NCBI GenBank assembly: GCA_937892405.1
Contig: CALAFS010000131.1
Location: forward strand, 1-17,075
Reading direction: 5' to 3'
DNA from: an uncultured Clostridia bacterium
GTDB lineage: Bacteria > Bacillota > Clostridia > Oscillospirales > CAG-272
DNA: 17,075 nucleotides
The translations under genes and the position numbers were made by a program. Positions within the stretch are counted from its first letter, which is position 1. Each line of letters starts with the position of its first letter. The notes beneath the pieces were generated by a model. It searched no databases. It saw only the letters and a program-made list of their open reading frames with translations, and was not told the origin of the DNA. Shown here piece by piece: positions 1 through 6,480 of this stretch.

Positions 1-726
1 GAGATCCGCACGCTCGAAGGACTTGAAAAATACGAAGGTTTCTACCGCGCGGAGGGACTCTCCGACAAAGAGGAGGGAACCTGTGAGATCGTCGAGAACG
101 GGATTATCTATAAAGTGGATTATGTCGGTGGACAGAAGACGGGATTTTTCCTCGATCAGAAATATAACCGTCTCGCCGTTTCCCGCCTCGCGAAGGGGCG
201 GCATGTGCTTGACGCCTTCACACATACCGGATCCTTCGGACTGAATGCCGCGAAGGGCGGCGCCGCCTCGGTGGTGAGCGTGGATATTTCCGCCGACGCC
301 CTTGCGGTCGCGAAGGAGAACGCGAAGAAAAACGGGCTTGACGGAAAGATCACCTATCTTCGCGCCGATGTGTTTGATTACCTTGACGCCTGCCTTGCCG
401 CCGGCAGACGGGATTTTGATCTGATTATCCTCGACCCGCCCGCTTTTACGAAGAGCCGCGATACTCTGAAGAATGCGATCCGCGGATATAAGGAGATCAA
501 CGAGAAGGCGATGCGCCTTCTGCCGCGCGGTGGGTACCTCGCGACCTGTTCCTGCTCGCATTTCATGACCGAGACTTATTTCCGGCAGATGTTACATAAT
601 GCCGCGGAAGGCGCGGGCGTCAGTCTGAAGCAGATCGAGGCACGCGCGCAAAGCCCCGATCACCCGATCCTCTGGAATGTGCCGGAGACTTATTATCTGA
701 AGTTCTATATTTTCCAGATCGTTTGA
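1..726 (+). CDS. Class I SAM-dependent rRNA methyltransferase, RlmI/COG1092 type (5' truncated)
   Basis: Open in frame from the first base to the TGA at 724-726, so the N-terminus (in this family a PUA RNA-binding domain) lies outside the window; 241 codons remain. The visible part holds a SAM-binding Rossmann fold: VLDAFTHTGSFGLNA (motif I), the acidic turn VSVDIS, then LDPPAFTKSR, the catalytic-type DPP motif. Near the end TCSCSHFMT matches the cysteine-bearing motif of RlmI-like 23S rRNA m5C methyltransferases. E. coli RlmI methylates C1962 of 23S rRNA; the same site here is only inferred. A GTG at 115 could be read as a start, but upstream codons (for example EGFYRAEGLSDKEEG) fit the family's linker, so it is rejected. 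The gene ends 82 bp before the alanyl-tRNA editing gene with no strong terminator between them. Family assignment is firm; the exact target base is not. Confidence 0.9.
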   Translation, partial: EIRTLEGLEKYEGFYRAEGLSDKEEGTCEIVENGIIYKVDYVGGQKTGFFLDQKYNRLAVSRLAKGRHVLDAFTHTGSFGLNAAKGGAASVVSVDISADALAVAKENAKKNGLDGKITYLRADVFDYLDACLAAGRRDFDLIILDPPAFTKSRDTLKNAIRGYKEINEKAMRLLPRGGYLATCSCSHFMTETYFRQMLHNAAEGAGVSLKQIEARAQSPDHPILWNVPETYYLKFYIFQIV

Positions 727-773
727 ATAAGCGTGAAAAGGAAAGTTTTATATGGAAAGGCTTCCGCCATTTG

Positions 774-795
774 TTTTACATGCCGTAATGTAAAA
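774..795. promoter_or_regulatory. Perfect 8-bp inverted repeat next to the SD of the AlaX gene (possible operator)
   Basis: TTTTACAT (774-781), a 6-base spacer, and ATGTAAAA (788-795) form a perfect dyad that runs directly into the AAAGGAG ribosome binding site at 794-800. The AT-rich arms, symmetry and position suit a repressor site or an RNA stem that hides the ribosome binding site. It is not a convincing terminator, because the arms are AT-rich and a clean T-run is missing. No regulator is assigned. Confidence 0.45.
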
Positions 796-808
796 AGGAG
801 ATCTGTTT

Positions 809-1963
809 ATGACAATCAAACTTTACGATTCCGACGCTTATCTTTCGGAATTTGAAGCAACCGTGCGCGAGGTGACCGAGAAGAACGGGCATTATGAAAT
901 TCTCCTTGACCGCACCGCTTTCTTTCCCGAAGAGGGCGGACAGAGTGCGGACACGGGGACGCTCGGCGATGTCAGCGTCATCGGCGGCAGGATTTCGGAC
1001 GGTGAGATTTTCCACCTGACCGACGCGCCGCTTGCCGTCGGGGCAAAGGTTACGGGACGCGTGAATTTTGCGGAGCGCTATGATAAAATGAAACAGCATA
1101 CCGCCGAGCATATTCTCTCCGGTCTCTTTTTCTCGCACTTCGGGTATCATAATATCGGCTTTCATCTCGGGGCGGAAGAGACGACCATGGACTTCGACGG
1201 TGTGCCGACAAGGGAAGAGCTGGATCGGATTGAGACGCTGGCAAATGAGGCGGTGATGCAAAATCTTCGCGTCACGGCGGAGTATCCGCCCACCGAGGTG
1301 CTTGAAAGTCTGAACTACCGTTCCAAGCTCGCTCTGACGGAGAATGTCCGCATTGTCACGATTGAAGGCGTGGATGTCTGCGCCTGCTGTGCACCGCATG
1401 TCGCACACACAGGGGAGATCGGCTGTATCAAAATTCTCGATGCGGAAAAGTATAAGGGCGGCATCCGCCTCCATATGAAGGCGGGACTCCGTGCGCTTGC
1501 GGATTATCGCATGCGTTATCGGACGACGGCGGCGCTCTCGGCGCTCCTGTCGGAGAAACAGACCGATCTTGTCCCCGCGACGGAAAAACTTCTTGCCGAC
1601 ACCGCGGCACTGACGCGCACCTATCGGGAACTGAAACTCGGACTCATGAAAAAAGAAGGGGAAGATATCCCGCCGACCGATAAAAATCTTGTCCGCGTGT
1701 TCTCCGATGCGAGTTACGACGAGCTTCGTGCCTTCGCCAATGCCGCGATGGAGAAGGTCGGAGGGATGACGGTCGCCCTCGCACCGGCGAAAGAAGGATA
1801 TTCTTACCTCATTGCCGTAAGGGAAGGCGACCTCTCGGGAAATGTCCGCGAGATCAATGCCGCCCTCGCCGGCAAAGGCGGCGGCAGAGGCAACATGGTA
1901 ATGGGCACCTTCCGCGCCGGGATAGAAACGATCCGAAGATACTTTGAAGAGGAAAACGCATAA
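809..1963 (+). CDS. Alanyl-tRNA editing protein, AlaX long type with DHHA1 domain
   Basis: Encodes 384 residues resembling the editing half and C-terminal domain of alanyl-tRNA synthetase without the aminoacylation domain. Free-standing AlaX proteins hydrolyse mischarged Ser- or Gly-tRNA(Ala) in trans in the cytoplasm. Residues 39-50 (FPEEGGQSADTG) match the conserved N-terminal editing motif. The zinc site is visible as HTAEH (H97, H101) and the CxxxH at C193-H197 inside CACCAPHVAHTGEIG. The C-terminal GGGRGNMVMG is a DHHA1-like glycine motif. C194 stands where a glycine is usual, giving three cysteines in four positions (191, 193, 194). The ATG at 809 follows AAAGGAG (794-800) at good spacing. 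The gene lies alone between an rRNA methyltransferase and a terminator whose stem begins in its stop codon. A 22-bp dyad next to the SD suggests regulation. Substrate preference cannot be told from sequence. Confidence 0.9.
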   Translation: MTIKLYDSDAYLSEFEATVREVTEKNGHYEILLDRTAFFPEEGGQSADTGTLGDVSVIGGRISDGEIFHLTDAPLAVGAKVTGRVNFAERYDKMKQHTAEHILSGLFFSHFGYHNIGFHLGAEETTMDFDGVPTREELDRIETLANEAVMQNLRVTAEYPPTEVLESLNYRSKLALTENVRIVTIEGVDVCACCAPHVAHTGEIGCIKILDAEKYKGGIRLHMKAGLRALADYRMRYRTTAALSALLSEKQTDLVPATEKLLADTAALTRTYRELKLGLMKKEGEDIPPTDKNLVRVFSDASYDELRAFANAAMEKVGGMTVALAPAKEGYSYLIAVREGDLSGNVREINAALAGKGGGRGNMVMGTFRAGIETIRRYFEEENA

Positions 1964-1996
1964 AGAGAGCACCCGTGAAAACGGGTGCTCTCTTTA
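1961..1996 (+). terminator. Rho-independent terminator of the AlaX gene
   Basis: A perfect 16-bp stem (1961-1976 pairs with 1981-1996) closes a GAAA tetraloop. The stem contains the AlaX stop codon and its 3' arm ends CTCTTTA, with only a short T-run. Because the stem is perfect, some activity on the opposite strand is possible. It faces the terminator of the leftward unit 52 bp away. Confidence 0.85.
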
Positions 1997-2048
1997 TGCG
2001 AAAGTAAATTCATGCGCTTTTTCGCGGGGTAATTTTTGTGAAGAAAGG

Positions 2049-2074
2049 AAAAAGCGTCCGCGAGGACGCTTTTT
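2049..2074 (-). terminator. Rho-independent terminator after tRNA-Leu
   Basis: AAAAAGCGTCC (2049-2059) and GGACGCTTTTT (2064-2074) form a perfect 11-bp stem around a 4-base loop. Read leftward it follows the tRNA CCA end at once (the CCA's last A is the first stem base) and ends in a run of five T. The A/T symmetry would let it act in both directions, so it can also stop residual AlaX transcription. Confidence 0.9.
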
Positions 2075-2156
2075 GGTGCGGGCGACAGGGGTCGAACCTG
2101 CATGGTTGCCCACCGGATCCTAAGTCCGGCGCGTCTGCCAATTCCGCCACGCCCGC
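2074..2156 (-). tRNA. tRNA-Leu (anticodon UAG)
   Basis: On the minus strand a full class II cloverleaf can be folded. The acceptor stem is GCGGGCG with CGCCCGC, followed by discriminator A and an encoded CCA. The D arm is GCG/CGC with a GG-containing loop. The anticodon arm is CCGGA-CTTAGGA-TCCGG, with TAG at plus-strand positions 2120-2122. The variable arm pairs TGG/CCA around GCAA, and the T arm is GCAGG-TTCGACC-CCTGT. A long variable arm and UAG anticodon identify leucine (CUA codons, with wobble). It lies 20 bp downstream of the TraX-family gene in the same direction; I see no separate promoter, so it may be processed from the membrane-protein transcript. Confidence 0.97.
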
Positions 2157-2176
2157 GGGTTTCGCGGCGCTCGGTC

Positions 2177-2881
2177 TCAGAGGAGCATCGAGATCGCCGC
2201 AAGAAGTAAAAGATGGAGGGGGTACCCGAGGTAGAAGAAGTATTTCAACCGACGCGATCCCGGCTCTCCGTTGTAAAGGAGGAGAAGGGGAAGCGCGAGA
2301 AGAGAGAAAATCTGATACCACTCGGTACACAGCGTTTCCGCGACCATCGCGGCGCCGAGCATGACGAGCTTTTCCCACTTTTCGGGCAGACAGTAGATAA
2401 GTGCCGGCGTCAGAACGCCGAGAATCCCGTAATCAAGCGTCACATGATAGGCGCGAAGAGGAGAGGTTGTCCCGCCGAGAAAATAGGTGACGGTGAGAAG
2501 TGCGAGAATCCCGAGCACGGGAAGCACCGGGACGCGCTTTTCTTCTCTTTGCGTGCGGAGGGCGTCGATCAGATAAATCAGGAGAATGGAAAGGGAAAAG
2601 GTAATCAGGATCGAGAGCGTCAGCTGCTTCATCGCGAGGAAATAAATCAGATTGCAAAGGACGCCGAGAACGAAAAGTCTGAGAAAATAACGCAGTCTGT
2701 TTGATGTATAGCGGCATCCTTCCGCGATCATGTAGGCAAAGATCGGAAAAGAAAGCCGCCCGATGATACGGAGGGGAATACACCCGTCGAAAAGAAGTAC
2801 CGCCGCGTGATCGGCAAGCATCGCGGCGAAGGCAATGAGCTTCAGCACATTGCGGTTAAAGACAGAGGTGCCGTGCTTCAT
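2177..2881 (-). CDS. TraX-family integral membrane protein
   Basis: Encodes 234 residues with about seven or eight hydrophobic segments. Family hallmarks of TraX (PF05857) appear in order: VLKLIAFAAMLADH (residues 12-25), GRLSFPIFAYMIAEG (41-55) followed by a TSNRLRYFLRL stretch, LDYGILGVL (149-157), and a C-terminal NGEPGSRRLKYFFYLGYP block (204-221). F-plasmid TraX acetylates pilin; chromosomal homologues in Firmicutes have no settled role, and no conjugation gene is nearby, so I do not transfer that function. The start overlaps the stop of the upstream membrane-protein gene as ATGA (2878-2881), and no good SD precedes it, which points to translational coupling. tRNA-Leu follows 20 bp downstream. 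The family call is good; function is unknown. Confidence 0.87.
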   Translation of the reverse strand: MKHGTSVFNRNVLKLIAFAAMLADHAAVLLFDGCIPLRIIGRLSFPIFAYMIAEGCRYTSNRLRYFLRLFVLGVLCNLIYFLAMKQLTLSILITFSLSILLIYLIDALRTQREEKRVPVLPVLGILALLTVTYFLGGTTSPLRAYHVTLDYGILGVLTPALIYCLPEKWEKLVMLGAAMVAETLCTEWYQIFSLLALPLLLLYNGEPGSRRLKYFFYLGYPLHLLLLAAISMLL

Positions 2882-3330
2882 GCGTGAAAATGAGGTGAGT
2901 ACTCTTCTTCGGCTTTTCCTTCGGTGCCCGTCTTTTTGTCGGATTTCTCCGGATGCCGATCGAGAAAACGACGGAGGAGACGAATGAGAAAGAAAAGAAG
3001 AAAGTACAGCGCAGTGAAGAAGACGGAAACGGCAAAAACCGTCGCGACGCCACGCGCCGCAAGATTGCCGATAACGACAAATAAAAGAACAAAAGCGACG
3101 AGTGCCGTGACATAATGCAAAATAATCTTTACAAAATATGGTAAATTCTTCGCTTCAAAGAGAAGACCGGCAACAGAAAGCAACATGCCGAAGCCGAGAA
3201 TGATGAAGAATCTTCCTGCCGTGATCGCGGGGTTTGAAAGTCCCGAGAGAGCGGAAAAAAGCATAAAGACGGATGTGATGAGAACGGTGTAGAGTGAGCC
3301 GGTCTCGATCAGCCTGAATACGCGGCGCAT
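2878..3330 (-). CDS. Hypothetical four-helix membrane protein (DUF3021-like topology)
   Basis: I do not recognise this 150-residue protein with certainty. Four hydrophobic segments are visible at about residues 12-30, 40-58, 67-88 and 97-118. A basic helix end (RLLRRFLDRH) and a charged, probably cytoplasmic tail rich in Glu and Lys follow, ending SPHFHA. Size, four-helix layout and an LHYVTAL stretch at the start of the third segment recall DUF3021 membrane proteins, but that is a weak resemblance. The ATG at 3330 is preceded on the minus strand by GGGAGG at proper distance. It is the first gene of a leftward unit driven by the promoter at 3382-3410, and its stop overlaps the TraX-family start by four bases, so the two proteins are probably made together. 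Confidence 0.75.
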   Translation of the reverse strand: MRRVFRLIETGSLYTVLITSVFMLFSALSGLSNPAITAGRFFIILGFGMLLSVAGLLFEAKNLPYFVKIILHYVTALVAFVLLFVVIGNLAARGVATVFAVSVFFTALYFLLFFLIRLLRRFLDRHPEKSDKKTGTEGKAEEEYSPHFHA

Positions 3331-3349
3331 AGGGTACCTCCCTTGAAGT

Positions 3350-3368
3350 TCCGACAGCGGATGTCGGA
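3350..3368 (-). promoter_or_regulatory. 5' leader hairpin of the leftward membrane-protein unit
   Basis: TCCGACA (3350-3356) and TGTCGGA (3362-3368) are perfect 7-base arms around a 5-base loop. With the -10 box at 3382-3387 the transcript should start near 3375, so the hairpin would lie within the first 25 or so nucleotides of the leader. It could stabilise the mRNA 5' end or be a protein-binding dyad. No known riboswitch is recognised. Confidence 0.4.
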
Positions 3369-3381
3369 GAGACTACCTGAT

Positions 3382-3410
3382 ATTATAACACAAGCGACAC
3401 CGTATTGCAA
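3382..3410 (-). promoter_or_regulatory. Sigma-A type promoter for the leftward membrane-protein/tRNA unit
   Basis: Read on the minus strand, TTGCAA (-35, 3405-3410) and TATAAT (-10, 3382-3387) are separated by exactly 17 bp. The start codon of the 150-residue membrane protein lies 51 bp downstream of the -10 box. It is arranged back to back with the nusB promoter. Confidence 0.75.
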
Positions 3411-3465
3411 GAGGAGGCGAAAATATTTACAAAACGCACTTTTTCGCAAAAGCGGGAAATATGCC

Positions 3466-3494
3466 TTGACAAACGGCGGAAAGAATATTATAAT
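3466..3494 (+). promoter_or_regulatory. Consensus sigma-A promoter for the nusB operon
   Basis: TTGACA (3466-3471) and TATAAT (3489-3494) are both perfect consensus boxes with a 17-bp spacer. The nusB ATG is 43 bp downstream of the -10 box and has GGAGG at 3527-3531. The surrounding sequence is AT-rich compared with the rest of the window. This is the only strong rightward promoter I see before the long nusB-to-dnaE run. Confidence 0.88.
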
Positions 3495-3537
3495 ATTTAA
3501 GAACTCTTATTTTTATTAAATATGCCGGAGGCAAACT

Positions 3538-3945
3538 ATGAACAGAAAAACCGCGCGGGAAAACGCTTTTCTCCTTCTTTTTGAGGACGCGGCGAGAAAA
3601 AACGACAGTGCCGAGGAGATTTTCACCCTCGCTACGGAAGAGAGAGAACTTGAGACCGATGACTATGTAAAGCAGGTATTTTTCGGCGTGTGCGAACACC
3701 GCGAGGAGATTGATGCCGTGATCGGCGATTGCCTTGTCGGCTGGAAGCGGGAACGCGTCTCGACCGCATCGACGGCGATTCTGCGTCTCGGCGTATACGA
3801 GCTGATGTTCTGCGCGGACATTCCCGCGAAGGTTACGATCAACGAGGGGATCGAGCTCTCGAAAAAATTCGACGACGAAAAGGCGTATGTTTTTGTCAAC
3901 GGCGTTCTGAACGCCGCCGCCGACAAACTCGGTAAAAAAGAATGA
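3538..3945 (+). CDS. nusB: Transcription antitermination factor NusB
   Basis: Encodes 135 residues, the usual NusB length, all helical in character. NusB binds boxA RNA with NusE (ribosomal protein S10) and supports antitermination of rRNA operons. Family landmarks are the N-terminal RKTARENAFLLLFE (residues 3-16), DDYVKQVFFGV (near 41-51), and the C-terminal VSTASTAILRLGVYELMF and PAKVTINEGIELSKKF stretches, followed by VFVNGVLNAAADKL. The ATG at 3538 has GGAGG seven bases upstream and follows a consensus promoter. Its stop TGA overlaps the next gene's start as ATGA (3942-3945), which implies coupled translation. This is the first gene of the long rightward operon. Confidence in identity is high. 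Confidence 0.96.
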   Translation: MNRKTARENAFLLLFEDAARKNDSAEEIFTLATEERELETDDYVKQVFFGVCEHREEIDAVIGDCLVGWKRERVSTASTAILRLGVYELMFCADIPAKVTINEGIELSKKFDDEKAYVFVNGVLNAAADKLGKKE

Positions 3946-4949
3946 CCGACGAAAATTTTTCCCTATCCGTAAAGGAGGGAAAAGCAGACGCTCTGCCGCG
4001 GGAAGGTGTCTTTCTCGGGGTGGATACGAGCAATTACACGACCTCGGTCGGCATCCTTTCGGAAGACGGGGAAGTGCTCGCCAATATTAAGCGCCCCCTT
4101 CCGGTAAAACCCGGTGAGTGCGGACTCCGTCAGTCGGACGCAGTCTTTGCCCATGTGAAGAATCTGCCGTCCGCCATGGAAGAGGCAAAAGGACTTCTCG
4201 CATCGAAAAGGATCCTTGCCGTCGGCGTCAGCACGCGTCCCCGCGCCCGTGAGGGCTCCTATATGCCCTGTTTCCTTGTCGGGCAGGCAGTCGCACAGAG
4301 TATCTCCGCCGCGACGGGCGCTCCGCTCTTTTCCTTCTCGCACCAGTGCGGGCATATGATGGCGGCGATCGTTTCTTCCGGACGATGGGATCTTCTTACT
4401 GGGAATTTTTATGCCTTCCATATTTCGGGGGGCACGACCGATCTTCTTTCCGTTCATATGGAAGGAGACGGCTTTTTTGCAAAAGAGATCGGCGGAACCG
4501 ACGATCTGCACGCCGGGCAGGCGATCGACCGCATCGGCGTGATGATGGGGCTGCCCTTTCCCGCCGGGGTGCATCTTGAGGCACTGGCAAAGGAGAATCG
4601 GAAACAGCTTCCGAAAAAGCACCCGAAAGTCAGAGGGACTTACGCTTCGCTCTCGGGACTGGAAAACCTCGCGGAAAAACTCTGGCATGAGACCGAAGAC
4701 AAGAGCCTGACAGCCGCCTTCACGCTCTCTTATCTTTGCGACGCCATCGAAGGTGTGACCAAGAACGCGATCGCCGAAGGAGGCACCGCACCGGTGCTGT
4801 TCGTCGGCGGTGTGATGAGCAACTCGATATTGAAAGCACGCCTCGCCACAGCATTCGATGCCGCCTTCGCGGTGCCCGCACTTTCGGCGGACAACGCCGT
4901 CGGTATCGCGGCACTGGCGGCGCACCGTTTCGGCGCCCGATTTTCCTGA
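3942..4949 (+). CDS. TsaD/Kae1-family paralogue (peptidase M22-like ASKHA protein)
   Basis: Encodes 335 residues of the ASKHA ATPase fold shared with TsaD, the enzyme of tRNA t6A37 synthesis. Visible motifs: LGVDTSNYTTSVGIL (25-39) as the first phosphate loop; the metal-site spacing HxxxH as H134-QCG-H138, where TsaD has an HxEGH form; HISGGTTDLL (160-169); DDLHAGQAIDRIGVMMGLPFPAG (187-209), matching the TsaD DDAxGEAFDK block; VLFVGGVMSN (285-294); and SADNAVGIAALA (316-327) with the metal-ligand aspartate. The sequence diverges from true TsaD at several of these sites, so a second paralogue of unknown function seems more likely than the cell's main TsaD. No tsaB or tsaE is next to it. It starts by ATGA overlap with nusB and ends 12 bp before xseA. 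Old 'O-sialoglycoprotein endopeptidase' labels for this family should not be trusted. Confidence 0.85.
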   Translation: MTDENFSLSVKEGKADALPREGVFLGVDTSNYTTSVGILSEDGEVLANIKRPLPVKPGECGLRQSDAVFAHVKNLPSAMEEAKGLLASKRILAVGVSTRPRAREGSYMPCFLVGQAVAQSISAATGAPLFSFSHQCGHMMAAIVSSGRWDLLTGNFYAFHISGGTTDLLSVHMEGDGFFAKEIGGTDDLHAGQAIDRIGVMMGLPFPAGVHLEALAKENRKQLPKKHPKVRGTYASLSGLENLAEKLWHETEDKSLTAAFTLSYLCDAIEGVTKNAIAEGGTAPVLFVGGVMSNSILKARLATAFDAAFAVPALSADNAVGIAALAAHRFGARFS

Positions 4950-4961
4950 AAGGAGAAAGCG

Positions 4962-6197
4962 ATGGATCTTTCCTCCCTCCGAGAGCGCGAGACCACCCCG
5001 CCGCTCTCGGTTACCGAACTGAACGAATATATTAAAGCGCTTGTGGAGTCGGATCCCCGCCTTGCGCGGGTGACGGTACGGGGAGAGATCTCCAATTTCG
5101 TCAGACACACGAGTGGACACCTCTATTTTTCCCTGAAAGACGAGGAAGGACAGGTGCGCGCGGTGATGTTCCGCTCCGCCGCCTCCCACCTCCTCTTCCG
5201 TCCCGCGGACGGCATGAAGGTGATTCTGTTCGGCTCCGTCTCGGTATATCCGAAGGGCGGAAGCTATCAGATCTATGTCAATGCCATGCAACCGGACGGC
5301 GTCGGCGCCCTTTACCTCACGTATGAGCAACTGAAGGAAAAACTTGCGAAAGAGGGATTGTTTGACGAAGAACACAAACGCCCGATTCCTAAGATGCCGC
5401 GCAACCTCGGCGTGATTACCTCGCCCACCGGCGCGGCGATCCGTGACATCATTCACATTACCGCGCGCCGCTTTCCGGCGACGAAGATTTATCTTTATCC
5501 CGCTCTTGTGCAAGGGGAGGGCGCCGTGCCTTCGCTTCTTACAGCACTTGATTTCTTTGAGAAGAGCCGCCTTTGCGACACCGTGATTATCGGACGGGGC
5601 GGCGGCTCCATCGAGGATCTCTGGGCGTTCAACAGCGAGGCACTCGCACGGAAAATTTATTCCATGACGGTGCCCGTTATCTCTGCGGTCGGACACGAGA
5701 TCGACTTTACCATCTGCGATTTTGTTGCCGATTTGCGCGCACCGACCCCTTCCGCCGCGGCGGAGATCGCCGTGCCGGACAGAAAGGAACTTCTTCTCAC
5801 CCTTGACCGCACGGCGGAGCGTCTTGACGCCGCACTTCTGTCCTTTGTCGGGAGGAAGAGAGAGCGACTCGACGCCCTCACGGCGCGAAGACCGTTTACC
5901 GATCCCGCGTCGGTTCTTGCGCCTTTTTCCGAGAAAGTCGAAAATTACCGTTCGCGGGCGGACGCCGCCGCGCGCATGAGTATGGAAAAAGCGCGGGCGA
6001 CTTTGACACTCCTCGCGGGTAAAGCGGAGGCACTCAGCCCGATGGCGACCCTGACACGCGGTTATTGCCTTCCCGAAAAAGAGGGGAAGACAATCTCCTC
6101 GGTGCGCGAAATTCGACCCGGGGAGACGCTGTCGCTTTTGTTTGCGGACGGGACAGCAACCGCCGAAATCAAAGAGACCGAGCGGGCAAAAAGATAA
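4962..6197 (+). CDS. xseA: Exodeoxyribonuclease VII large subunit
   Basis: Encodes 411 residues, slightly short for XseA (often 400-460). With XseB it forms a metal-independent exonuclease that cuts single-stranded DNA from both ends to short oligonucleotides in the cytoplasm. An N-terminal OB-fold covers roughly residues 14-105 (SVTELNEYIKALVESDP, then VRGEISNFVRHTSGHLYFSLKD). The catalytic domain follows, with GVITSPTGAAIRDI, IGRGGGSIEDLWAFN (210-224) and VGHEIDFTICDFVADLRAPTPSAAAE (from 243). A charged region after residue 265 (TLDRTAERLDAAL, GRKRERLDAL, then KVENYRSRADAAARMSMEKA) is likely the coiled-coil that collects XseB, and LTRGYCLP plus SLLFADGTATAEI complete the C-terminal beta domain. 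The ATG at 4962 has AAAGGAG at 4949-4955. xseB follows after 43 bp. Confidence 0.96.
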   Translation: MDLSSLRERETTPPLSVTELNEYIKALVESDPRLARVTVRGEISNFVRHTSGHLYFSLKDEEGQVRAVMFRSAASHLLFRPADGMKVILFGSVSVYPKGGSYQIYVNAMQPDGVGALYLTYEQLKEKLAKEGLFDEEHKRPIPKMPRNLGVITSPTGAAIRDIIHITARRFPATKIYLYPALVQGEGAVPSLLTALDFFEKSRLCDTVIIGRGGGSIEDLWAFNSEALARKIYSMTVPVISAVGHEIDFTICDFVADLRAPTPSAAAEIAVPDRKELLLTLDRTAERLDAALLSFVGRKRERLDALTARRPFTDPASVLAPFSEKVENYRSRADAAARMSMEKARATLTLLAGKAEALSPMATLTRGYCLPEKEGKTISSVREIRPGETLSLLFADGTATAEIKETERAKR

Positions 6198-6240
6198 TCA
6201 AAACCCTTATGCCGTTTATGGCGTGGATTGGAGACTGGCA

Positions 6241-6480
6241 ATGAAAAATGAAACGATGACATTTGAGAGCGCGATGGAAAAACTTGACGGTACCGTGCGC
6301 CGTCTTGAGAGCGGGTCACTCCCTCTCTCCGAGGCACTCGCCGCTTATGAAGAGGCGATCGGGCTTGTCCGCTTCTGCAACGGGCAGCTTGAAGACGCGG
6401 AGCAGAAGGTGCGGATCCTGACCGAAGGAGAAGGGGGCACCGTGACCGACGCCCCGTTTGCCGCGCCCGATGAGACTTGA
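6241..6480 (+). CDS. xseB: Exodeoxyribonuclease VII small subunit
   Basis: Encodes 79 residues, the typical XseB length. The family signature is complete: FESAMEKLDGTVRRLESGSLPLSEALAAYEEAIGLVRFC, two helices that form the hairpin bound by the coiled-coil of XseA, then a short acidic tail. The frame is open further upstream to a TTG at 6142, inside xseA, but the ATG at 6241 with GGAG seven bases before it gives the family's normal N-terminus and is chosen. Its last 11 bases overlap the start of tlyA. In many Firmicutes ispA and dxs follow xseB; here tlyA follows directly. Confidence 0.95.
   Translation: MKNETMTFESAMEKLDGTVRRLESGSLPLSEALAAYEEAIGLVRFCNGQLEDAEQKVRILTEGEGGTVTDAPFAAPDET

Noticed and set aside
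776..1972. Minus-strand open frame of 398 codons opposite the AlaX gene
   Set aside because: Antisense to a clear AlaX gene; no recognisable domain and begins inside the terminator hairpin.
3963..5696. Long minus-strand open frame of 577 codons
   Set aside because: It is antisense to the TsaD paralogue and xseA, rich in His and Arg as expected for the complement of GC-rich codons, and shows no domain.
6209..6244. Eleven-codon open frame ending by ATGA overlap with xseB
   Set aside because: No SD and no regulatory codon pattern; most likely chance.
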